The translations under genes and the position numbers were made by a program. Shown piece after piece: positions 49,148-59,900 of a stretch of DNA of 64,000 bases. Origin of the DNA: Kryptolebias marmoratus (Eukaryota > Chordata > Actinopteri > Cyprinodontiformes > Rivulidae); contig NC_051445.1 in assembly GCF_001649575.2 (NCBI RefSeq), positions 5,943,289-6,007,288 of the forward strand, read 5' to 3'. The number at the start of each line of letters is the position of its first letter. Positions within the stretch are counted from its first letter, which is position 1. Under the pieces are notes generated by a model, which saw only the letters and a program-made list of their open reading frames with translations, was not told where the DNA came from and did no database searches.

Positions 49148-52100
49148 TTAATAAGTATTTGAATAACTATGAATAGTAATTCCATGTAAGAAAAAAATGA
49201 ACAAAATCTGATGGTGAAAGGTTGTGCGTGGAAAAAAAAACAAAACAAGTTTTTATACTTTACTCACACACATGCAATGACTTCAATGAAAAAAAATAAC
49301 ATAAAAAATGTGTAAAGTGATGTGCTATATTTTGCCATTACAAGCTTTTCAAGAGACATTTAAAATTGTTTAAGAAATCATGTCATTTGAGTCCAGAAGC
49401 AGTGACTGGTGATGTAATTTATAATTTGTAACAGTTTATGTATTTGACTCTCTTTGCCATGCTTTTAACAGCATCAAACACACATTTCCAGCACATTTGT
49501 CCACTCGTCATAGTGTGTCCTCTCCGACCATGCTAGATAAAATGATTTGGATCCGTGTCAGTCTCTGGTTGTGGCTGTAAGTCGGTTCTTGTTCTGCCAG
49601 ACCATGAGGAGATAAAGATGTAATTAGCCATTACCTGTGGCTGGCTGAGTGAAGGAGCTTCACCTGTCCTTCCTGCCGCCCAGTTATGGCCCCCATAAAT
49701 CAAGCTCAATCCTGCCACTGACAGGAATCCTCTTCAAGGACAACCTCGCCTTGGTGCGCTGCTACTCCCTCCAGTGTATACCTGTGACATGTAGGCATAA
49801 GCTCTACAAACCCCCCATGGCACAGTTATTTAGCCACTTCCCCTGCACAGCACAAACAGTAGGAGGAAAGGCCGTATTTCAACACGGTGGCACTCATTTT
49901 GTCTCTGGAACACTGTTCCACTAACATGCAGCGACTGTATGCAAATTTGCCATAACGAGCCTGCATGGAGGGATGAGTTTACCTTGACTGAACCCTGACT
50001 ACAATAACATGAAAGGGGTGGAATACGTTAGCATTGAATCAAATGTGTGAATGTGTTTTATTCTTTTGACTTTAGTTTCAAACCAGCAATAACCCCTAAT
50101 TTTACTGTGCAGGAGATATGAGTCATGGTTAAATCTGTGGTGTAATATTTAAAATTATCTGCCATTAACAAGCTCTATGAAATAGGTCTGTTGTTGTACT
50201 TTTATTGTGTACAGTCCTCTGAGATGATTGTGAAGCTCTGTTTAAATGGCCCTCAATCTTGGACATTACATGTTGTATTCAAGAAGTCCTTCCCTCTGCA
50301 ACGTATTTGGATCGTGTGTGTTAAAGAACGCATATTTGTGCATGCAACTTCTTGCTCTGAAAACAATGATGGATTCCATTTCAAGCACAATAGCAGGACG
50401 TTTTATCAGCGAGTCTTTTTTTACTGTCTCTGTCACACTTTCACACTTTTATCGTCTTTTATGACATTTTTTTTTTTTTGTCACTTACACGCTGTTTTAC
50501 GTCAGCTGGGTTTTCCAGTGACCCACAACATCTGTATGTACATAATCTGTTGTTGATGAAGACAAAAAGAAGATAAAATTATGGACAAAAAAATTACATT
50601 CTGTCATGTTTGTCAGCGTGGGTTTGAAAAAAGCATGTCAGTATTTGTGTGTGGGTGGATTTTGAAAAAAAAATCTAATTTTAACTATTGTGTTCAGGTT
50701 TTGCGGGTAAACAGTTCAGATGAAGAGAAAAAGGGCAATATAACTGAGAACTGGAATGTGAGTATTTGTACAATCAGTCTGTTATTAAATAACACATGTT
50801 TGTGGCTTTACAAGTTTTAGGCTTTACAGCTTTGTTATAGAACATGCAACAGAGAAACCTAAATTGATTTAGCTTAGGTTACAAGTCCTCCTTGAGGTCA
50901 CTGGTGCACATGAAAAACGTCCAATTTCTTCTGCAGATTTAAACTGTTTCAATGTCTTCTAATCGATATTGAACCTGATGGGGGACCCTTTGTTTGTCAG
51001 AGAAAACTGCTTTTTTATCACTCTGGTCGTATCTTTAGAACCAGTTCAGAACAAACAGAGCGCATGTTGATGCTATTATGTCATGGCAAATAATCTAAAT
51101 ATGTAAAGTAAAAGCCTTTGCACGGCGCTGTACGTGATTCACACTTATGTTACAAAATGAAGGCTGCAGAGTGTGTTGGCGGGAGTGCAAAAGATCCCCC
51201 GGGGTGCAAAATTTAAGGTTAGATGAGGTTCCTGCTGAGAGAGCACCCGGTCTGATGGGCCTGTGGGAGGATATCCTGACAATGCACATTCAAAACCTGA
51301 AAGCCAGAGGGAGATGGGATGACACTAACCAGACAGTGAACTCTTCATTTAGGGAGAGGAGACAGACAGGAGTTCATATTGCATTTCCAAACTTGAGCAC
51401 TGTGGTCTCCCCCAGGGGAAGGTGTAGCACGCACTATTTACGGTTGCACCATGTAATATGAATCTTATTAACATAGCCTTGATCACAAATGCAGTCTGGC
51501 CTATTTCAAGTGTGTAAATAACGCCCCAACTGGGGTTCAATGAGTTTATAGTGATATAAACAAGACCATTCCTCAGCCCCTAATTACATTCGGCGTACCC
51601 TGATGAGAAAGTGTTGATTGTCTCCTGTAGCTGAAGGTTATGATGATTTGTTTAGAGAAGTGTGCCATCAAATTGTTATTTAGAGCTCACAGAACTAGAG
51701 ACACTTTACAGAATATAGCATTATATTGCACTTTAATAGGTGCATTTTGCTTGGTTTACTTGATTTTTGGCAGATTTGGTCATGAATTATTAGATTTTTT
51801 TCAATAATTTTGTCAGTGTATATTTTGTGTTATAAAATGAATATAAAATAAATTTTAAGAATATAGATTATGCTTATTTTCAAAGCAAGGTGCTTTTGTT
51901 AAAAAGAGTCAGGTAACTCTGCACTTTAGGGTGCGAAGAAAGATCCTGAACTAAACCAGTGAATTTTTATTTTTGCTTCGATGCCAGCACTGAAGAAAAA
52001 TTAAAGTGGTATAAGCTAGGTGGTATAATATATCACATTCTTTGTTATGTGGCAGCAGGCTCAGACCAAATCTTTTCTTACAACAGCTTCCCTGCACAGA

Positions 52101-52903
52101 GCAGATCCTGGACAGACTTTCAATCCAGAACACAATAGTTAATCAATACATTTGACTGAATGGCTTTGGAATAGAGCAATTTCTCCTCAGCCCAGGAAAG
52201 TGAATTGATCAAGTGTCTATAACCCAGCCTTAGAACAGAGAGCATAATTCATCATGCCTGATACAAGACACCCCTAATTGCACATCGATTTTAAGCCCTT
52301 CTTTGAAACTATTTGGGCAGGCTGTAATGTCAGCTCCGTAAACTATGAGTTCAGAGCCATGAATTGAATCCAGGGAGTGAAGAATTAATCAGTTAGTTTT
52401 CATTTTGAACTGTATTTATTGGTTGTTTTTCTACTCTTTTAGCGGTACATGATTCTTATGCGCAATTTTGTGGCAGCAGCTCATGTTTTAAACAGTTACG
52501 TGTCTATTATGTCTAAATAAGGAAAACGCACGAGTCCCATTGAGTAACAATAAAATATGTGTAACAGATTAAGTTTTATTTTTGAGAAATTGCAGACATC
52601 GTAGCACCAGACTCAGTATACCAAAAGGATATGCTACACTAGAGTGACAATTACATATGAATCAATATCATTACTCCAAATCCCCTGCTTGTGTCCTTTA
52701 TTGCAAAGCATGCCTAATTCCTATATATTATCCCAATTATCCATTGTTTACCAGCAGTCTACAGGCTCATTCAGATCTCATGGGCAAAGTCAGCGTTGTA
52801 AGTTTATTAAGGCACAAAACGGTTTCATTACAGCGCGTAATGTATGCACTGCTTTAGACAACAATATAAGGAGCTGAATGACACTGAGCATGAACACTTT
52901 AAC

Positions 52904-53067
<164 letters not shown>

Positions 53068-55269
53068 ATCAGCTGAAGTGTTCCGTATATCTATTTAAAT
53101 CCTCAGCTCATAACAAAGATTTTGGGCCACAAAACCACTGATCTCACCCTCCTCCTCACCGTGGCCACAGATGGTGTCTTCTTGTCAATCACTCACCTCT
53201 CTAAGAACCGGGGCATCCAGCTAATTAACAGCATGCCACACTCCACCAGCTGAGCAACAGCAACATTCGTCCGGACCACGCAACACAAAGGAGGAATCTC
53301 GCCCACCATGTCTTCCCTAGTCATTAAGTCGCCCACCTCACATCTCCAGCATAGAAAGAGCACCATTACTTGGCCTCTGTGAATTACCATCCCACGCTTG
53401 GCATTTTGCTTGTCAATCAACCGATGGGTAAATATCGGTTGTGGTGCTGAGAACTGACAGGGGAAAACTTGGATTTCTTTCACGAGTGACAGACACAACT
53501 GGTGTTTTTGTGCTGATTAAATATTGCAGAGAGGGAAACCAAACTGAGGTGCAGACTCAGATGCACCGAGCTCTTGTGCGAGCTGCACTGAAAGCTGTGA
53601 CAGGACAGTCAGGGTCTGAATGCTTCAGGGAGGAAATAACTGCTGAGTACAGAAATAGAAATGTCTCCCTTGAAAAGTAATGACAAATTTTACTTGAGAA
53701 GGCCTTCTGTGTCTAATTGTTGGCGTGAGCTGACTCTGGTTATGAATGTGTAACACATGTCTTTGTTCTTCCTCTCTGAACACACACTTAAATCTCTTAA
53801 ATCTTGCCTTTCTTCTTCTCTTTTTGTCAAAAGATAAACCATTGTAAAAATGGCCTCCCACCCGTCTTTGCTCCAGGTCTGCCCACGCTGCTATTAGAAA
53901 TTCTGAGTGCGAGTCTTTGAGTGTGAGTTTTCAAGCGATGCATGTTCAAGTGTGCATTACACTCAACCAGAAGCAAATCAAGAGGTTTCATGTGTGAGCA
54001 GTATTTGTGCACATGTGTGTATTTCCTGTGCTCCACAGGGCAGGTTGTGTGTTTTATTCATAGCATAAACCTGGATTACAGGCATTTATTACATTCCTTG
54101 AGATGTTATCAAAGTAAACACACAAGACAGAATGAAAGAAACATATTTGTTTCCCATCCTGATAGATGTTCTGTCGTGTAAAGCAATGATTGTGATTCTT
54201 TTTTATTTGTTTAGTTGCTGATCTTGTCTTTTATACTTTTCTTTTCTTTTTTTTTTTCAAAATCCACAAAGTGGAAAATGATATCAAGTGGCAGGAGACA
54301 AAAAAAAAATAAAACTGTTTCGTTTTTAACAGACCCAGTTGTGTGTGTGTGTTTTTTTTTAATTATTTTTTTGTTTGTTTTGTCTTGTTTCTTTTGTGCT
54401 GGAAGTGGTTGCTGTGTGGTTAGAAAGAAGGTAAGGTCAAGCAGCTGCTGCACTTTGTTTTTCTGCTTCCTGCTGAGAAAACAGCCTCCGCTTTTGTTGT
54501 GTTTGCAGGTCTATCTTTGAGGGGTTTTTTTTATTTCCTTAAATGTCTGATACATGCGGTTTGATGCTACTCATTTAAGGCCGAAATCAAAATGTTTTCT
54601 AAAAATTAACACAAATCCGAAAAACCTGGAATCGCCCACTTGATTGGCTTGCTGCTGTTAATAATCTTTGATGTGAAAATGAATGCTGTCATCATGTGTT
54701 TAGGAGTTGTTTCTAGTTCAGTGGTGGCTACAAATGGGATCACTGGCACTGAAACAACTGCCCCTCTCTTGCCAAAACAAAACCTTTCTGTCTTCTCATT
54801 TTATGAGTTGAACAGATCTGCATGTGTAGTACTGACACACACGCAATCAAATAAATGAGTAATGCCTTTGGTGAGCAGATGTTTTGATTCTGTGCAGGAA
54901 GGACACTGTTACTTTGTGCTTGTAAAAAAGTCGAATACATTATAAAAAGGAAAACTCTTGCACATGATTTGAAATAAAAATAAAGCTTGCCATAAAATTC
55001 CCTTTTGATAAAAGCTGAGAAATGTAATTAAACTACACTTGAAAGTTTATTGAAAATCATTTAACAGTAAAATACTAGAAGCAAAAACATTTTTGTGATT
55101 TTTAATTATATGGGCTTTGATTTATTTACTGGATTTTTGTGGGTGTGTGTGTGTTTGTGTGTGTGTACTGAATAACCACACATGAATGCAGGGCAGCTAC
55201 AGATTTTATATAATTTTGCAATATTTACTTTTATTATTGCTGTTCATGTAAAAAAGAGAAGATATTTAC
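53068..55269. other. Intergenic stretch
   Basis: No exon supported. Poly-T-rich sequence around 54230-54380 and a TG-rich patch at 55140-55167. Nothing else recognised. Confidence 0.5.
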
Positions 55270-55795
55270 CTAGTTTGTGTGTGTGTTTATCTGTTTGTCT
55301 GTTACCAAACTGCATCATGAAACACTGAACAAATTTTAATGAAACTTGTACAAAATATTCATGGAATGTGCAAAATCATTGTTTAGATTTTATTCAATAA
55401 CTATTTTGAGTCAACACTGTCTGTTAGCAAAATATCTTTTAAGCCATTGGACAGAATTTACTGAAACTTTCAGGAAACAATCATTGGATAACTAAGACCT
55501 ATTACCTTTTGGAGCCAATCCAATTTAAGATGACAGCCAAAGCTAATCAACATTAGTCAACTCAAAAATGTCTATACTCAGTCAGTTTTACAGATACTGA
55601 ACTGAAATTTGTTGTAGTGGTGGCTGAGAGTCATTTACAACATATTCTGAGTTTGCCAATATTGCATGAGATCAGACAAAACTATTTTTTTATGTTTGAC
55701 CAAAGTGGATACTACTTTGTCATTTTTCAGAATAAAATGATTTTAACCAGCAGGTGATATGCATTTCTTTATAAAATATTAGTCCTTAAATACCA
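55270..55795 (+). repeat. Dispersed repeat family R1, copy C
   Basis: Contains GTTTGTCTGTTACCAAACTG, ACAAATTTTAATGAAACTTG, TTAGCAAAATATCTTTTAAG, ACCTTTTGGAGCCAATCCAA, AAATGTCTATA, GATACTGAACTGAAATTTGT and GTGGCTGAGAGTCATTTACA. It is the fullest forward copy and lies about 1 kb upstream of the receptor start. Confidence 0.75.
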
Positions 55796-56737
55796 ACCAA
55801 ACCTAACAGGTTTGGACATGTGCTGCAAAGTAACATATGCCAACTGTACTACTTTGTTTAGACATTTGAAATATTTAATTATTTCATTTGAAATATTTCA
55901 TTATTATTAAACTACTTTACTTTGTGCATAATTTCTTTTCATCACTTTGTTGTGATGAAATTCAAGCTTTTCTTGATCAAAAGAACTCAGCAGTTTTATT
56001 TTGACACACAAAATAAACCCAATTAAAAGGCCAGTTTGTAAAATTTCAGTTTATCACAACAATTTATTGTCTCACTATCTTCACTATCACCAGTTTTATT
56101 ATTGTTTGATTTTCAAAACGCAAAGTAAAGTGCATTTAAATTGCTGCAATTTAAGCACTTTTTAGAGTGATTCCTCTATTTTCTCAATTAAACAAATTAG
56201 GAGGCAACTTTTTCTCCAGCTTGAAACAAAGTTTCTCCTCCGATATTCGACAATTAAGATTTTCACCCAGTTTTCCCACCGTCTTCTCAAAGGACACATA
56301 TTTGAATTCATTAGACTGTAGCTCATTAGAGTGTTCAGGACATTCATATTCACAACATGAAAAACTCAAAAAGCCCACATCAAAACTAGAGTTTTGGAAA
56401 GTGTCAGCATTTTCAGCCTTATGTTGCAAGAACTTGCTTCTATATCTAAATATCACACTTTCTTTGTATCAAAAGTTTTGCAGGTTTTTTCATTTTTTTC
56501 AAAAACCTTATAAATAAAGCAAAGCTGTGGTTTAACAAGACCCAGCACTGATTACGAAGGGAAAGGAGGCCATAGAACAGCAATAACTTGCTGACTATTG
56601 TACTGCGGTTTCTAACAGTGTGGAGGTCTAATTGTTTTTCAACACACTGACATGTGTAGTTTTTTAACCTATCGGTCACTGAGACTCAGGTTTCTGCTGA
56701 GACGTGACCTATTAATGAACCATCACCTCTAACCATC

Positions 56738-56851
56738 ATGCAGCAGATGAAAAAAGCTGAGACCAACACATTGTGTCGCTCAGCAAGCTTCAAATTAAAG
56801 CGAGCCGGAGGGATCATTTCAAGCTTGGAGAGAGAAACAACAGCAGCATGA
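56738..56851 (+). other. Upstream ORF whose stop overlaps the receptor start (ATGA)
   Basis: ATG at 56738 opens 37 codons and ends in TGA at 56849-56851, overlapping the receptor ATG at 56848-56850. A second in-frame ATG lies at 56747. If transcription starts upstream of 56738, this arrangement could limit translation or allow reinitiation. The transcription start is not visible, so the role is open. Confidence 0.35.
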
Positions 56852-56902
56852 CAAAAAGAGCTCATCTGTGTGTGATTGTGATGCTGGCAGGCCAAATAAC
56901 AG
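56848..56902 (+). CDS. V-C1 receptor exon 1: signal peptide
   Basis: ATG at 56848 starts 18 codons with a basic n-region (MTKR) and a hydrophobic core (LCVIVMLAG), followed by a polar end (QIT). The donor is ACAG|GTCAGT, phase 1, which matches the phase-1 entry of the V exon. The start is chosen because it is the only ATG that gives a signal peptide in the right phase; an upstream ATG at 56738 is in another frame. Confidence 0.75.
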
Positions 56903-59900
56903 GTCAGTCTGAATACAAGTCAGGTATTCTCTTAATTCAGTTTCTGATTTACATGATCAATTTACTCCAAGTTTACAATATGATTTCTTAAATTTACTGT
57001 TTGCGTCACTTTTCTGATTTGTTGCAATGAAATATAACTACAGATTAAAGGACAGAGAAGTCTGACAATTCATACATATTTATACTCAGATTTTTGAAGT
57101 AAAGTATGCAGATGAAAAGGATTTGTTTATGTGAGTGTGTACCCTCATTTCAGAATTGCACATCAATATATCTGGAAAACTACAGGAGTAAACTCTGCAC
57201 CATTTCATGCAGTTCCTGATAACCTTTTTATGTTTATTTCATAGTTTGCAGTGAGTACCTTTAATCATCCAGCTTGCAATAAAAAAATGTTTTCTTCTCA
57301 CCATAAACAAGTCAGCTCTAATTCATCTCACCTTCCTATTTTATTTTACTTTAAAAAAAATTAAACTTGTGTTAATTTTTTTTAAATTCAAGGTACATTA
57401 GCTTGGAAAATCATACAGCTTAATCAGGCATTTATTTAGGTTTAATTTTTTTATTTGTCCCTCAAAGCTAAATGTTATTAATTTTGTGTTTTCTTCTGGG
57501 CCTCACTAATTAGTGGTTTTACATTAATTTGAGGATAAAATATTTATTACTGCATTAAAACCACCGCTCATTCAAATTTTGCTCTGTGTAGATTTATTTG
57601 GTAGCATATAAAAGACTTTAAGCCATAGATCATGCATAATATGGTTTCAGTGGTGATTGAAGCTTTAATTCCTGCAGATTAATCAAAGATCTTTGTCTCA
57701 GGTACAGAAGTAGTCATGTATTTTTCATTCTAGGCCAACAGATAAAATATAATAAAATATTAGGCAGAAATGTATTTGTATAATTTTGTTTGTGAGATTT
57801 TGTTCACATTTCAAGAGGACTGTGAATTTTTGAGAATCTAAAAATTCATGAAAATCTGAATCCACAGAACTAATAGAAACCCTTCAGTTTTTTATTTTAG
57901 TATATATTTTTTCTGTTCATGATAACACTCTTGTTCTAGCTGTAACAATTACAGAAGAAGTGCGTTTACAAAAAGATTTCATTATCCTCACCTTTCAGAG
58001 TAACTCTGACACGTGTGGCCCAAAGGGATCCGTGACATCCTCCTTCTACAAACCTCCAAACACACACATAACAAATCCCAGTTTAACCCCTGATACACAT
58101 TTAAAGTTTCTGTTGTTAAAGTATCTTGTATACCACATTGTATTAATGTCTCTGTCTTTAGGCCTGACAGCAACACCAGAGGGACTGAGTGTTGGACAGT
58201 ACCCTCCATCTCTCACTGTCATGCGGGGGGAAACAGCAACCCTAGGCTGTCATTTTAAAGTCGAATCTCTGAAGTACGGGGTTCAGTGGTTCAAAATGAA
58301 GCCCGGAAAGCAGCTCATCCCAAAGTCATCGAGGCAGATCTTTGTGGAGAAGAATCAAAGCTCCTCCCTGGTGATCCCTGAGGTAACACTGGAGGATTCT
58401 GGGTGGTATTACTGTGAGGTGAATGTCCTGCAGAAAGACCCACAGAGAGGAAACGGCACCGAGCTCTGTGTCCTGGGTGAGAAACAAATAGGTGGTTTCA
58501 GAAATGAACATGCCCGCAGTTCATTAAACTTCTCTGGGTTTTAGGGATGCCGCCATGCTGGTAATTATGTCTCATTTGTATCCTCTGTGTACCTGAGCCC
58601 CAGTGTAAGTGTGGACCATGCATCACCGTGAAACGAATGGCCAGGCTCAATCTATAAAAATTCAAGTCGTGAAATTCCCTTTGAGTTCATCTTTTTGCCT
58701 GAGCAGTTTCATGACAGATCTAGAAATAATCACCCCAGCACGATTCGCAGTGCCTTGTATTGATCTTGCCCAGGGAATTGAAACTCACCAGAAAACAAGG
58801 CAGGGAGGGATGGTCAAATTATTATGTGGAAATCCTTCATGCGGAAGAAAAGCTTTCTTTTGATTTCCCCTGAATGCAATGTTGTTTACAGCAAACACTA
58901 ATATTCTGTAGTTTTGCTCATTTTATTCTTTCTTAATACTTCTTTTAATGTATTCTTTTATATTAGATGGTTATTTTCAATTTACTAGTTAATATGTTGT
59001 TTGTTGGGCTTTTTGTAATCTACTGTATGTCTGAAATAATCACAGTTAAAATGCTTTAAGTACTAATATTAGGGGCTGCAGTGAGATCCAGAGTAAGAAT
59101 TAGTTAAGCTTAAATCTGGTAAATGTTTGCTACCTTTTTCTATTTGTCCTAAATTGTTTTTGTTTTTTTGTAATGCATATTTATGTGGCAGAATGCTACC
59201 TTTAACCAGAAAACTTTCTCTATTTGGCATAAAACTGGAAGCAATGGTTTGAATAAGCTGAACACAGAAGAATTTCAGCAACTTTTTGCTCATAACTACC
59301 AAAAAACATCAACATTTAGTCGCTGCCATTATCAGCTTGTTTTAGAGAAAAGAAAAAAGAAAGAAAGTATTATATGCTGTCATCATTGTAAGCACCCATG
59401 CAAAATTTGTTCTCTGCATTTGACCAAGCATAAATGTGAGATACTCACAAGTGAAGCAGTGAGCAGCTATTTAAGCACCCAAAGATTAGGTGTCTTGCTC
59501 AAGGACACGGCAACATATGGACAGGGCTGGGAATCAAACCTGCAAAGTTTCCCTTTGTCTTACCACTGCTCCACAGCCTCAAATATTAATCTTTTAAAAA
59601 CAGATTACATTCCAGCACACCTTTGCATTCTTGTTTTCTGGATTAAAGTGATTAAATCTAACAAACTGTCTCTGTTCTGTATTCTCCTCTCAATCTTAGC
59701 CCCTCCTTCTGCTCCTAAAATATTTCTCCAGATTCCTTCAAACCCACAGACCGATCACTGGGCTCTCATTTGTCTCACTGGAGGATTCCATCCAAGTAGG
59801 GTCACCCTCACCTGGACCTACCACAGCGCTGCAGCTGATATCGATCACCTGTCAGATGCCAATTGCACCGTCCCTGCCAGCAACTCTCATGGCAGCCTGC

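Noticed and set aside
57960..58161. In-frame extension upstream of the V domain exon, starting MRLQKDF
   Set aside because: No signal peptide. The acceptor TCTGTCTTTAG at 58161 and the phase-1 signal exon at 56848 explain the V exon better.
59183..59699. In-frame extension upstream of the C1 exon, making a 335-codon frame
   Set aside because: It runs through a SINE-like fish repeat and intronic sequence. The acceptor at 59699 matches the phase of the V exon, and the extension has no Ig features.
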